This document shows, piece after piece, positions 1 through 32,775 of a stretch of DNA of 64,000 bases; the stretch's first letter is position 1; every line of letters begins with the position of its first letter. Position numbers and translations under genes: made by a program. Origin of the DNA: Isoperla grammatica (Eukaryota > Arthropoda > Insecta > Plecoptera > Perlodidae); assembly GCA_945910005.1 (NCBI GenBank), contig OX246738.1, positions 19,601,458-19,665,457 of the forward strand. Reading direction: 5' to 3'. The notes under the pieces are model-generated. The model did no database searches, was not told the DNA's origin, and was given only the letters and a program-made list of their open reading frames with translations.

Positions 1-47
1 TAGAAGACCATAGACTGTCTAACTTTTAATTAACTTGTTTGTTCTAG

Positions 48-19530
<19,483 letters not shown>

Positions 19531-19755
19531 GACAACAAAATGTTAATGAATAATTATATAGCTATTTATTTGTACTATATTTATGTATGTATTTTGTTAC
19601 ATTAGATGTTGCATGCGTGGTATTGTGAAAGTTTGTACATTTTTGTTATGAAGTATTTTGTTTTGATTTCAGATTGTTTATTAACCCCATTTTTGCATAT
19701 AGGGATTGCACAACAAAAATGTTAATAAAGATTTTAATTAATAAATACCTGCTTC
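19531..19755 (+). promoter_or_regulatory. 3' UTR with polyadenylation signals of the SEC23IP-like gene
   Basis: AT-rich sequence follows the stop codon directly. AATAAA occurs at 19724-19729 and again near 19740, about 195-210 bases after the stop. These are plausible cleavage signals; the exact end of the transcript cannot be read. Confidence 0.6.
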
Positions 19756-20416
19756 AATGTACAGTGTTTATAATTTATTTCTACCTTTCAAACAAGTACT
19801 GTAGCAACTAGCAGGATCGGCGAATTAACTAAAATCGATATATGTAATAGATCAGCTAAAATGCTATACATACCTCTGAACCACAAAACTCAAATCATTA
19901 TCACCAAAGCCGTGAAGAATATTCAAGATTTTGTGAGTGAGTGTTGCGTTGGTAGAAAATTACCTAACACAATATCATGTGCCAGTGGCAGCTCTCCCAT
20001 AAGGGTCACATGTCCCCCACTCCAATCACTCAAATTAACAAGTTGTGAATACAGTATAATATGTATCTGCATAAAACAAGATAGTTTTTATTTCAAATAC
20101 GCACACTTATATGGTAATAAAGTGCGCTAAGACACTTTTATGGGCTGTCTCATGTTAGTTTTGATAGGGTGCGTTAGGCTATGCGCCTTGCCTTCATTGG
20201 GTCACGAGAATGTTGTGAACCTGCCACACATGCGCAGTTTCAGTTATTCGCGGATGAGTAATGCGCATTTTACGTTGATGTTGGGCCACAGATGACCTGT
20301 GACCAGAAAGAATTCAGGCGAGTGATTGTGTGCCGACGGTTGTCAAGGCTTCAAAGTCATTATATTAGGGCATGATTTTGCTGGATTTGATAGAATGCTT
20401 ATTGGCTGGGCTGGGT

Positions 20417-21176
20417 TAGTGATATAGATTGGGGAAAGAAGAAAGGAGACCAACAGCTTACCTGAAAAGTGGTGGGTGGCTGCTTGAGGTGAAGGGTACG
20501 AATATATTTACATTCTTTCTAGGGCTGCCCAACGCTAAAAAAATTCATATCGATATCGCGGATGTAATTATCGATATCGTATCGCGATATCGAATTTTTT
20601 AAACTCGGTATCGATATCGCCGATATCGTAATTTTTCTTTAAAATCAGCCAGAGACCATTCATTATAAACACTTTAATATGAATAATTTAACGTCGAAAT
20701 GTTTTACTATGTGCGTCAATTTGTGTGTTGTATTATTTAAAATGTATCTGCAAAACAGCGATGTTGTGATTGGCGTGACGTGACGTGAGTGTGACAGACT
20801 GGCAGAACGAGCCCGTGTGCAACAGACTCGCGGCCGGCGGGCGATGAGGGCGAGTGTAGGCACCAACGCGAATGTTGCATTGTATGTATCACAAAGATGC
20901 AGAAGCACAACACTGCCAAACTTTTTTTTACGATAGTTGACACTTGATCGATATCGCGAAACGTACGATATATTAATTTTATATCGATATCGAATTATTT
21001 TTCTACTATCGATATCGTATCGAATTATCGATATAGTTGGGCAGCCTTAATTCTTTCACCAACGTTTTACTTTTTGTATAAATATATATTCGTACCCTTC
21101 ACCTCAAGCAGCCACACCCACCACTTTTCAGGTTAGCTGATGGTCGTTCTCCTTCTTTCCCCAATCTATATCACTA
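20417..21176. mobile_element. foldback element interrupted by hAT-like MITE
   Basis: The left arm 20417-20510 (TAGTGATATAGATTGGGG, then GAAAAGTGGTGGGTGGCTGC and TTGAGGTGAAGGGTACGAAT) is repeated in inverted orientation at about 21080-21176. The arms are about 95 bp. The interval between them is mostly the hAT-like MITE at 20520-21049, so the original loop was short. Confidence 0.8.
20520..21049. mobile_element. hAT-like MITE, GATATC-rich family, copy 2
   Basis: TAGGGCTGCCCAACG starts at 20520 and the complement of TAAGGCTGCCCAACTATA ends at 21049. An 8-bp duplication ATTCTTTC lies at 20512-20519 and 21050-21057. The interior aligns by eye with the copy at 2084-2528 (shared CTATGTGYGTCAATTTGTKTGTTGT and AACAGCGATG blocks). 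It has an extra GC-rich piece of about 100 bp near 20790-20900 that copy 1 lacks. Confidence 0.88.
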
Positions 21177-24100
21177 TAGTGATATAGTGCGTGATTTTGT
21201 AGTGTAACGTGAGCCTTGTCAGATAATTACAAACAGTGAACAGTTTTTATCAAAAGAAAGTGATTGAGCTAAGACAAAAATTAAACATTTATGTTTTTGC
21301 CCTGCATATTTTAAACCCCACGAGCCGCCACTGTGATGTGCAAATCCAACTTTCATGTACAGTTAGATTGCTTGTGTTATATGTAATCTTGAGCAACACA
21401 AGATACCGTACTTTGTGCTGGTATCTTTCACCACTCTCTTTATTCCACCTTCTTTGCATGTCAAACTCATGGCAGACGATCAGGTCACCCGCGCAGACCT
21501 GTAAGCGATCTCCTAGGTGTAGGTGTCTTGTATGTCATCACTCAGATTAGGCAGGATAAGCCGACCTGCTTCCTCAACGCTGCACAGGTATCAACCTACT
21601 CCCCCTGCCCTCTCCACAGTCATTGTGCACACTCATGGGTAAACCTATTGTTTGATCGATAATGCAAACTACCATTGGATTATCGATCGATTTTTATTTT
21701 ATCAATGTGCATTCCTATACTACTGTATTGATTTTTATTTGATTTTTCAAATTTTAGTTTTACAATGATATGTAATGTTAAAAAAAAAAAAAAAATTTTT
21801 TTTTTTATTGCTCGAGTATTGTCGAAAGGTAGAACAGCAATTTGGTTTTTAATACTTTTTCCCTGCTATGTGCCTATGAACAACAGTGTACTTCAATCAA
21901 AGATTACAAACTCTTGTTTGTAATCTTTACTTCAATGAACTCTATTGATTATGAACACTCGCTGACATGAGTAAATCAACGGTCAATGCAATGTACGTGG
22001 ATAAGAAATTGGTATGAATATGTTTGCTGAAATATTTTCTACATTTCATTTCTGCTATTCAACTATTTCCGGTTTACTAATACTATAGGCCTACATATTA
22101 ATTACATACTATTGTACTTTACATGTAATTGAAATTTGAAGAACACACACTTGGGCCTTCAATATAGTATTATGAAATGTGAATGATAAATGTGGTAGTT
22201 CTTAGTAAAGTTATTTTCTTTTTCTCCAATAAATAAAGGAATTAAAATAACAATAAATGAAGGATAAAGTAGAAGGGGGGAGAGAACACGGGGAGGAAAA
22301 AAATCCTTGCTACTGGCCAAATGAGGCCACCAGCAATTGAGAACTGAAAACAACAACAAATTAAATAAATACCCAAACAATACTTTTCAAGACGGCGATA
22401 AGTCGCAGGTTAACACCCGATCCACAACACCTCGGACCTGTCCCAAGCTGGAAACAAAGGTTGAGAGGGTTGACAGTAGGGTTATTGTCCATCCATCCTT
22501 GATGGCCGGGTGTGGCAGGGGAGGGCAGACTTCTGGAGAATCTGTTCAATATACAATGGGACCCTACACATTATTTATAGTGTTGCAGTATTTGCATTGA
22601 TAATCGTTTACGTGAAAATGAAAAGATCAACTCGGAATGGTAGAAACGACAAACGTGCACAAATGTTACTGACAAGAGCTATTAAAATTGCACTAGTTTT
22701 CTTGCTGCAGCTACAAACATTCTAGCATGCTACAACTGATTTGTTATAATAAATAAAGTAGCATGCTACAGGCAATCCATTCTCTGTGCTACAAGTGTTG
22801 CTAGTTGCTACATGAAAACTCGCACTACCCTCCTAGAATGGAGGTTTGTAATTTACATACAAGATATGTGCCCAAATAAAAAGTACCTAGTTAGTAAAAC
22901 ATACTAACTTGAAGTTTTCAAATGGTCATTTTTAACTGGGCAAAGCTCAACCATTTTTTACATTACTACACAAACAACTACAGTGGCAGCTTCTGAAAAA
23001 ACGAAAAGAATTTACTGATATTTTGAAATGACATGAATACAAATAATAACACAAATCAAGAGCGTTCCAAAAAATATTCGCATTTTCTCTTGCTTTGAAT
23101 AATAATTCACGATTGTCTAGTTTTAATACGAGGACAAAACGAAGTGAACAGCTTTTTTGTTTCTGTCTCCTGTCCTCCATCAATCACATGTCCCACCAGC
23201 TCGGTGTTTCGAACATGATGTGATGAGGGCTGCCAACCGCACGCCCGTCAAAAGCCAGTTAGCGCAATGGTTGCGTACGCAAACGTTTTATTGAAATCCA
23301 TTAACCAGGTTTAGATGTTACGCAAGTACCCAGTATTTTTCGTATCTAAACGTAGGCATGGTTAACTATTACCAAAGAATCTTTGCTATTACTCGGGTAA
23401 CAACACCACTTTGGAGTCACGTATAGTTAACTGACATAAATTTGCCCGTCTTAACGGCCTTGATAATAGCATAAAGTCACGTTGACTATTTGCCAATTTG
23501 TAGAGCACGGGCCTGGATACACTTTCTAGGGACACGTTTTCTGAATGTCAAGCATTTCCATGAAGAAATAACTGAATCCAGTGAATTGTATCTTTTTATA
23601 TCATGAAAATCAAGGCTTGTTAATGAAATGTCAACTGGGATAACGATACTTTGTCGATACGTGCAAACGCAAACGTCGAGTAACGACCTTTATGTTAATG
23701 ATAGTTCTACAGGACAGTGTTGGCGATCTGATTATGCATAGAAGGAAGGCACACTACACTTGGCACTTTATTGACTGTGGAAGATAATTCAAATATTGAT
23801 ACACTAACGACCACTACTACAACTGCGGTTAGTGTGTGTTGTATTATTTGTATGCAGTCTATCCCAAGGTTGTTTATGCTGGCTAACAAGTAACAACATT
23901 TCGCGGCAGTTTTGCTGTAAGTTTTACATATCCTCAAAAATCACTTAAAGGCAGGGACAAATTTGTCTCATCTTACAGATTTTAAGGTTTTTAGTATTAT
24001 AATCTATTTCTTAAAATACAAAAACAATTTTTAAAGCAATTTTGAAACACAATAACTGTTAATTTACGCTAAAATAAATTATTGAATTAGCCGCATTCAT

Positions 24101-25280
24101 CTAGTAGTTGATCAATTATGATAGTAGTTATGATACGATAGGCTTTGACTTTGAGCCTATCTGTTTTATTAGGGTTTTTGTCAATAAGTCATGAGAAAGT
24201 GATCATGCGGTAACATCATTTTCGAGAATATGGCCGCTGATGCTGATTATGTGTTCCTCTTCAGGCCACTAACTAGACAGTAGACACCTATATTAAAGTT
24301 TCTTTTGATATTTGGGAAGGAATTAGTATTACTAAATTACTATATTCTCCCTACATGATTGAGGAAACCGTTGGAAACATCTTCAGTTAGGTTGGCTGGT
24401 GGCCGGAATAGTTCTGTGACAACGATCATTTTGAGCTTCTTAAAGGAGTAAAAAATAAATAATACGTAGTACGTCTTACCACTGATAATGAGCTAAGGGT
24501 CTAACCGTCTAAGGGATAATCAAAGACATGCACGAGAGCCCTCCTTGCGGGCACTGGTCACCACGAGAAGGTATCTACATCGACCGGACATTTTATATAA
24601 CCAACATCATAGGCGTACGTGGGGGTGGGGGGGGGGGTTAAGGGGGCAGGTGCCCCCCCCCCCCCTCCCCTAACATAGGTGTGCTTGTTTTGTTGTTAGC
24701 ATAATGAGGCATTAGTTTGGAAAATCGTAATTAGAAACGTCTTGCCCACAAGTCACAACACAGTAAGAATTTCTCTACCTCGGCTAAAATATATATATAT
24801 ATATAAATATAAATATACTACTCAAACTTTCACTGTATCTCCAACTGCCTTGCCCGTTTGCAGTGATTATTTCAGGCATATCCCGGGGAGGGCGGAGCCT
24901 CCCCCCCCCCCCGGCAGTTGTAAATGCCCCCCCTAGCAGATTGAAACAACCACATGAAGTAATGTAAATTTGCAAAAAAAAAAATGCATAATACAAGAAA
25001 ATAAGGTATATTTTTCCACCTCATATAGGACTAGGAAATAAATCGATTTCCACGAAAAACTCATCTACATAAATGTTGCAACATTTTATTTTCTATTTAA
25101 ACGATGTTAGGTAAAGGTAAGAATGGCAAATAGGAATCACCTCATATTCGAAAACTGAAAGGATGGCATCAACAGAGACCGTAACCCCCTCCGCCCCTGC
25201 CTTTTGTCACGGCGTCAAAAAAAAGCCATAAAATGAGTTACTAATTTAGCAACACCCCAGATTTTTATCAGCCCCCCCTA
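21177..25280. other. intergenic, no gene recognised
   Basis: AT-rich unique-looking DNA. It contains a poly-A/poly-T inverted run at 21780-21808, a 13-bp-arm hairpin at 21899-21928, and G- and C-runs at 24619-24662 and 24900-24912. A tRNA A-box-like AGTTAGCGCAATGGTTG lies at 23259. No open frame here has a recognisable domain. Confidence 0.6.
21899..21928. other. perfect hairpin
   Basis: AAAGATTACAAAC, loop TCTT, then GTTTGTAATCTTT. Arms are 13 bp and perfect. No flanking U-run or gene suggests a role. Confidence 0.7.
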
Positions 25281-25287
25281 GGAAAAA

Positions 25288-25365
25288 TGTCTGAAATCAT
25301 CACTGCCCGTTTGGCCCGGGAAAGAATAGGCCCAGGTAGTGCCTGTTGTAAGGGGCGACAAAAAT
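25288..25365 (+). repeat. SINE central-body fragment
   Basis: CATCACTGCCCGTTTGGCCC, then GAATAGGCCCAGGTAGTGCC and TGTAAGGGGCGAC match the body at 58195-58265 of the larger SINE copy. Head and tail are missing here. Confidence 0.7.
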
Positions 25366-26104
25366 ACTGACACGACATCATAATAGTTCTATAATCTTAT
25401 CTCCTAGATTGGATTGACGTTGGAATCAGCTGACCGACCTCAAATTCACCTTTTACTCTACTACCAAGATTTTGGCTTTGTGACTGACCACTTCCATCAC
25501 TTTGTACTGATATCCACAAAGAATTTTGTGAAATTAACCCATTCAACAGACATCCTGTACTCGCTTCCTAATACGGTTAAAAACACATTAAAAACATGTT
25601 TTTTTTTAAATCGCTTGTGAAACTTTTTTGTGGGGGGCTTTTCACACTCCCACCCCTCATTGGCGCCGCCGGGAAGTACTTTGGCTGGGAATTGTGCCCC
25701 CCCCCCCCCCCCCACACCCATTGATCAACCTCTGTGCACGCCTATGCACATGATTATACGGTCGTACTATTTCACCCACACAAAATCACTTCTGCCCGGA
25801 GACTGCTACCTTATTGTGGGGCAGGTTTGTGCGCTTTGATGATTCCTGGAGCTATGCCGGCGGAAGCGTATATAAGTCAGACAAATGCAGTCCGCAACCT
25901 CCCCACTCCCTTTACCTCCATGTTCCGGGTACATGTCTTATGGCCAACGGGAAAAGTACCTACAGGGAAAAGCACCTATATTCTCTGCGGAAAAGTGCCA
26001 ACTGTCAAACCCATGTCATGCCCCAGTCAGTGCGGCAGCCTTTGAGGAAACCAGTTTATTCAAAGTCACCGCCAACCAATTAAGATGAACAATATTCAAC
26101 AGTA

Positions 26105-26335
26105 TAGATAAACCACCCCCTAACCTGTTGCCTTGATATCCAGGTAGCCAGTGGTCATTTTCCTGTAGGTCATAGTACGGGTTCCCCATGTTCCCCTATC
26201 CTCCCCGCCCTCCTACTTGCCCTTTCCTCCAAACAGTCCCCTATTTCATCTTCATATTTTACCCACTCATCGCCTCGATTAGCCAAGTTGCAAAAAAATG
26301 AGACGTTAAGCCCAAATATCAATCAATCAATCAAA
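26105..26335 (+). repeat. SINE 3' half (CCCACTCATCG-tail group)
   Basis: C-rich region followed by TTACCCACTCATCGCCTCGA, AGCCAAGTTGCAAAAAAATG and AGACGTTAAGCCCAAATATC, ending in (AATC)n. The tail matches 15990-16055, 55968 and 58430. The 5' side is not clearly delimited. Confidence 0.7.
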
Positions 26336-26429
26336 ATCACTATTGTAACTTAGCGAGTGTACAGACAACAATATATTTATGCTAGCAATTAGCTTGTTGA
26401 TGAAAACAGTTATCATCATACACGTTACA

Positions 26430-26572
26430 CACTACACTACACAACACTTCACTACACTACACTACACTACACTACACTACACTACACTACACTACACTAC
26501 ACTACACTACACTACACTACACTACACTACACTACACTACACTACACTACACTACACTACACTACACTACAC
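26430..26572. repeat. (ACTAC)n microsatellite
   Basis: About 130 bp of pure CACTA/ACTAC pentanucleotide. The LHYTT-repeat frame through it is an artefact. Confidence 0.97.
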
Positions 26573-29560
26573 ACTTTCGGGCAGGCCTTCACACGAACGA
26601 ACCAACAACACAAACAAAATTTATCACTTCCAAACACAACCAAAGCAAAAACACAAAGCACATCCAACCACACAACAGTCGCATACTCAATCTTGTTGTG
26701 ACAGAAAGATAAATAGTCCGGACAGCTTCATCTCTCTGCGAGCTTAAGTGCTCGGGCGACAAAATTGCCATGTGTGACCCTGGACTCGAACCTAGACCCA
26801 CGGGCCACGGCGACAAGGAAAAACTACACTTCTAGTTTTGTGGATGTGATCGAGAATTACGAGAAATGCGTTTTGTCAAACAAGAACGGTTATGTGAGCT
26901 CATATCTGTGCGAAATTGAAAGTTGCAGAACGCTGCATTTCGGTGCACTATTTCTTCGCAATCGGTCAGTTTTTACTGCTACAATGCTTGCGATAACCTT
27001 CGTTATATAAATACGGGATTCAAGTAAATATACGTACATCTAAGTACCACTGTATCGTGTCACATAACTTATTATTACTTGTATTCACATTATTTATTTA
27101 CTTTTTGTTATTGAATTCATGCCTATAAATCCGATGCAGTTTTAAAACAGGTTTGCAGATTTATATCAATGGTAATATCTTTCATGTTATTGCTATTTGC
27201 TACAATTACCGTCAACAAGGTCACCTCACGAGGAAGTTAGATTCTCCAAGATGCAGCCTGGTCGGCCGTGCATAGAAAGTTGCATTCATGTTGATCTTTC
27301 TAGGCTAATATGTGCGCGATATTGCTGTCTCGTGCGAACTTAAGCCAATGCCAAGATAAGTCGTTTCAACAAGTTTTCGAGTGAGTGCAGACGTGTTTTG
27401 TTTGTCCACCAGTGGGAGACCGTATTATTGTGTGCATCCCATCCTGTAGTAAAACAATACCACGTATCTAGAGCTACACATCCATCTTGTCCAACTAGAG
27501 AACATAAACCTCATCAGTCATCATCTGAGTTTCCATGCACGATTCACCTGTACTTCAGATTTCTCTGCCATCAAGGTATTCATGAAGACACAGGTGCAGT
27601 GAATTAAAATAAACAAAAATCGTGTGCTCTTCAATGGAATTTGTCCTGCGACAAAGGATGCAATGAATAAAACATTGACCTATATATATGACGGTTTGAA
27701 CCACACCTTATAGTTTTAGTTTCATGTTTTAATTTAATGTAATAAAGAATTTGTATACACACGTGCATACATGCCCCAAAGCAGACTAACAGCGTTTACG
27801 GGCCAAGTGCTGCGCGAAATTCAAATTGAAAATAGTACTGCAATGCAAACATAGTCCGCCAGTAACAAGGCGATTGTGCTGCTACCTGGGTGGCGATGTT
27901 ACCACTGTTAGAACTACCCTCTTGGCAGCCTCGGCTCCTCCTCACTCCGGCACGCGCCGTCGCGATGTTGCCAATAGTTTTGCTTGACACTTTCAAGGTC
28001 GCGCGTCTTAGTATTTGTCGGCCACAGCAACCCTCGCTCAGCTCACTGTGCAGCCGAGACAAACTTGGCTCAACTCAAGGGCTGGGTGGGCTGGGCATTG
28101 ACCTTCAAACAATATCACGAGAGAAGAGAGTGCTGGTTCATTCTGTCTCTCTCACACACACCAGCTATTTTGATAGCAACTAAGCAACCCTTATTTTCTG
28201 TTTATTGATGACGTACGTGTCTCTCTCTACATTAGATGCTATTAACGGATAATTAATACCTACATTACAGGATTCAATATTACCGTCAAACTTATTGAAT
28301 TCAATGACAAAACAACATTAATTAATAGAAGAATTTTTTACCAGACTGTTTTTGATTCGCTTTTGTTCTTAAATTCAATTAGATACCTTACCATGTAGCA
28401 ATAGCATTACATGTTTACAACAATACAGTACATGCTCGCGCATGTATCGTATTGGCAAATTATTTAATAGCTACGAGAGTGTTATAATTTGAATTACTAT
28501 TATTTCATCGCACCACGGCATCATTCCAGTTTTCTAAAGTCTACAATAATTATATTACAACTGGGAATATGGAAAACGCAGACAAGACAACGGGCTACGG
28601 TATAAGTTCCATTGATGATGTTTACAACGAGTTGCGAGACTGTGACATGCGCCAAATGCTCGGCTTGTTAATGTTATTGAGTGTGTGTGTGTGTGTGGGG
28701 GGGGGGGGATGTGTTAAAACATATTGATATTTGGCAGTTTGTGGTAAAAGGCGTTAGTGGTTATGAATGGGGGGGAGGGTCTTACTCTTTAATTATAATA
28801 GCGGGGTTTGCCGCCGCATTAGGAGCAAGTTCAAAGAGGTTATATAAAGTGCAATAATTTGTCTTATTTTTTTCATTTGGGGGGGGGGGGGGTGAAACCC
28901 CCCCGATCACCCCCTACGCCCCTGGCTGTAGTAGCCATTGTTCATTATTCCTTGCAATAACTTTCTGACAAAACCTACGACATTCCAAGTACGGTATACA
29001 ACATTTCAAAACATGTGTTCAAAGAGAACAAATTGCTGTTATGGAAATAGTTGTAAACATTACGTGAACGTTGATATTATAATCGGCAGGCCCAGGTAAT
29101 GCCTATTATTGTTGCTTTACGTCTCTATTATTGCAAGGACTGGGAAATATTGTGAAATGCCTCCCTGGGTACCCGTCGTTTTTAGAATCGTGTATTCTGA
29201 TACCTGTAGGCCTATATTTTAAAATTTGTAGATAATTGAAGAGTGAAGTAGAATTGAAAAACTTATTTTCAAGTAGATTTTCATAAATTCATAGCATCTC
29301 ATAACGAAGTTAGATTATAGTTCAAACGTAGGCAGGCACGACTCAAGAACGAGCGCGATCTCTATTACTAATTAATTATCAAACCCCTATCGGTGCGGTA
29401 GTTTAAGAATTACAATTGAGGCGTGCAGACAGCCAAACGGGTACCCGAAGGCGTGGATAATTACGCGGATTTTTATCAACGAGTGGGTACCCGTTGACAG
29501 GCCTAATTATCGCTATCATTCTATTCGATATGGGGTGATATATGAAGATGAAGGATAATT
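26573..29560. other. intergenic, no gene recognised
   Basis: Contains a minus-strand B-box-like segment near 26779 (GGACTCGAACC), a moderately CpG-rich stretch at 27780-28090 with no exon signature, a (GT)n-G run at 28680-28708 and G-runs at 28770 and 28879. CCCCTACGCCCCTGGCTG at 28911-28926 resembles one end of a hAT-like element, but no partner was found. Confidence 0.5.
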
Positions 29561-29574
29561 CCAATAACCCATGG

Positions 29575-29645
29575 CTTATACGGGATTCGAACCCACGCTC
29601 CTAGGTGGCATATACGCTTAGTACTTGCGCCCCAACCGCCTGGCG
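29575..29645 (-). repeat. tRNA-like SINE head fragment
   Basis: The minus strand reads a B box GGTTCGAATCC about 40 bases after GGCGGTTGGGGCGCAAG. It lacks a cloverleaf, and no matching tail was found. Confidence 0.35.
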
Positions 29646-29986
29646 GCGTGATTCCTTGTAGTCAAGAGGCCCGCCCACTAAGTGGTACCAGTTCAATTCC
29701 CTGTCGGGGTTGGAGTTTGAAATTTACGGTTCTCAGTCAAATATGTTCCATCCAAGAAAGTGTTTCTATAATATTCAGTCACTTCATTATTTGTTACGCA
29801 TTCATTACATTTGCATTGTTATCTTTAAAAGTTCATGCAGACACACGTGGCACTTTAATTCACTGCAACACACCTACCTGACAATAATAATCATTAATCA
29901 CGATAGAACGCACACATTTACGAGATAAGGTGGGGTGATTTGTCGTGTTTGTAACAATGTTCGTAAACTACGTAAACATCAACAGT

Positions 29987-30305
29987 GACATTCCATAATG
30001 TCGCCTGACTTTGGAGCTGTTTGTTGGCTGTTTACGATACACTATAGTAGTAAATGACATGTATAGGACCCTTTGAAATTTCGGCATTACGCTTTACGTT
30101 TGTATACCAATAGTTTATCGCGATAAAGCACATACAAGATTAAACACCAATAGTGGCTGCCATACTTAAATCACGACATTCCATAATGTCGCCTGACTTT
30201 GGAGCTGTTTGTTTGCTGTTTACGGTACACTAAATGACATTGTATAGGACCCTTTCAAATTTCGACATAACGCTTTATGTTTGTATACCAATAGTTTATT
30301 GCGAT
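29987..30305 (+). repeat. tandem duplication, about 188-bp period
   Basis: GACATTCCATAATGTCGCCT plus GACTTTGGAGCTGTTTGTT at 29987 is repeated at 30175. Similarity runs on to GTATACCAATAGTTTAT near 30117 and 30302, with small indels. The copies are about 130-140 bp with about 45 bp between them. Confidence 0.85.
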
Positions 30306-30309
30306 ACAT

Positions 30310-32060
30310 TTTGATTCTAGGTTTAGTTAACACACATGAATGAAACCTGACGCCAATTTCTACAGTCGCCTCTCATCCGAGTTGACCACACCCTCAGATA
30401 ATGAATGCACTTACGCGAATCATCTTTTCGCTCGTTTGTGTAGCTAACGGGAAAGACTAGTGACACATGATGTAAACAGATTATAATTGTTTTTTCACTT
30501 TAGTCATATTGTAGAATACAATGTGTCCCGAATAGTTTAGAAAGAATTCTCGAGGACGATTTGTGTGAGTCAGTCCTAACACCTTTTGATTACATAAAAC
30601 GTCAGGGCCCCCTCCCGAAGTAGATAATTGATTGTAGCCACATCATATGTGCTAGCACACCAATACCGATATGTGTAGATTTTGTATATTAGTTACTAAT
30701 GCTATTGATGGAATATAATGTAACAAAACAAAAAAAATCAATAAAAAAATCTTATAAATGTATGTAGTCCCACAGACAACTGGTAGTTCGTTACAGAGTA
30801 TAGACAGCTTTGTAAATCGCACCTCATAGGCTGCCCGCTCGAGTTATAGTTTGAAATGATTATTCTGGTATTTTATTGTGTACTGGTAATCATTAGGTTA
30901 TATAGGAAAAGGTAACCTTGTGGCACGTGGACATTGTAACATTGTAATTGTTCGCACGATTGCAAATATTAAACTCGCGTAAGGAAATGTTGTAACTTTG
31001 TAGTTGTAGTTTTAGTTTATGGTTAAGATAAGACTGATAGGTATTAAAAGTAGATATATAATATAATTAATAACTCGGCTATAATGCTCATCCTTAGTAG
31101 GAACAGATATCTATTAAGTTTGTCGCAATTGTAGGTAACTTGTAATTTTATTTCATTCATTGTAGTTGTGAGATTGTCATTGTGTGGTCATCATAGCGCC
31201 GAATAATTGATGGTCCGCGAGCTCGTGGTACAACAATTCCTCATAAAATAGACATTTTCTAGTAAAGTCGAGTGCGTAGCTACGAGCACTACGAGTGTCC
31301 CTCGTCATATTAGAAGTGAAAGAGCGAGGGATGTGGGGAGGGGGAGTGAATAAGCAACAAATAACCACTAATTTCCCATGTTCTACAGAGGGTCTGATGG
31401 GACCGCGGTGGGAGGCGGGGGGGGGGGGGGGGGGGGGAGGGGGAGCTCAACTCCTTTGGGGGTGACTGAACCCTTACATATTTTATTTCTTTTTATTATT
31501 ATTATTATTCTCATTTATTATTTATTCCCCTGCATCCACATTATGTAAATGGGCAGGGATGGAGAAGAGCTCAGCTCCAAACACTAATCATTGGTAGTAA
31601 ACTAAACAGTAGGCCTAAATAATTGACATAAATCAATACAATAATACAAGGAGACTGGTCCAAAAATAAGAAAACACATAAGAAGGCATGGTAATTTCAA
31701 AATACCCAAAACATACATGTAATACTAGTAATATTATTAATAATTCGCTCATAGCTGCGCCCCTCGTCCCAAGCCAGATAGGCTACATTTAATTTATGAA
31801 GAATTGAGATTGGTCATAAGATAAGCAATCGGCACATGAGTAATTTGGGAACCCAGCCACATCGTGCCGAACGAATTAATTATGATGTGATCTAAAGACA
31901 TAGCAGTATGACATACACAAGTAACTAATTATACACTTGGCGTAGTTATCTATATGTTTATAAGTTTCCGATTATGAGGGGGTGGGAAGGTAGGGGGTTA
32001 CATGAAGGCCAAACAAGAACTGTTGTTTAGACGATGATATATATCTCTGCGTGCGTGTTA
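30310..32060. other. intergenic, no gene recognised
   Basis: AT-rich, with a G-run of over 20 bases at 31418-31438. No credible coding frame, RNA gene or inverted repeat seen. Confidence 0.6.
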
Positions 32061-32077
32061 GCCCTCACTGTAATTTG

Positions 32078-32245
32078 TTATGCGCGTGCGTGTGTGCGTG
32101 AATGTGTGTGAATGTGTGTGAGTGTGCATGAGTGTGTATGAATGTATGCGAGTGTGCGTATGTGTGCGTGAGTGTGTGTGTGAGTGTACGTGAGTGTGCG
32201 TCAGCGAGCATGAGTGTGCATGAATGTGCGTGTGTGTGTATGCAC
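32078..32245. repeat. degenerate TG-rich minisatellite
   Basis: Irregular GTGTGTGAATG / GTGAGTGTGCATGAGTG units over about 165 bp. The minus-strand THTH frame is a repeat artefact. Confidence 0.9.
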
Positions 32246-32775
32246 AAGTTGTTATTGTTTTTTTGTTTTTTCTTACATTTCTCATGTTACTTATAAGTTA
32301 TAACACTAGTCTAGAATCTAGTGTGACTTGTTGCATTGTATTGTATTGTCAGCTGTTTATTATATTCTATTGCACTAGTGGGTCACTGACCCATTGTCAA
32401 CAAAGAAACAATCAAATCAAATCAAAACACATGAATGCACATCTCACCGTAACACGTGATGTATAATTGTTTTGTTATAAACACTCATAAAATATAATAA
32501 CAAATAATAGCTATTTAAACCACTAGAATTTGTTGTGGTATTAATTACTATTGGTAGTCGTGCAGCATCCCTAATATATCTCCGGAAAAACGTGATTACG
32601 ATTGCCGGTAAGTGTATAATTTGTAATAACACAACACAACTGGTCAATCAAAATGACATTCCAAACATACAATAACAAGTTCCACCACGCAAGGGGGAAC
32701 GCAACTATGCGTACATGGTGAATGACTCACCGCATGGGGTTGAACTCGCAAGTGGAGCGCGTTGAGCGTTGTCGC

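Noticed and set aside
26379..26747. 122-codon frame with LHYTT repeats
   Set aside because: It is the translation of the (ACTAC)n array; flanks have no domain.
32058..32285. His/Thr-rich minus-strand frames
   Set aside because: Artefact of the TG-rich minisatellite.
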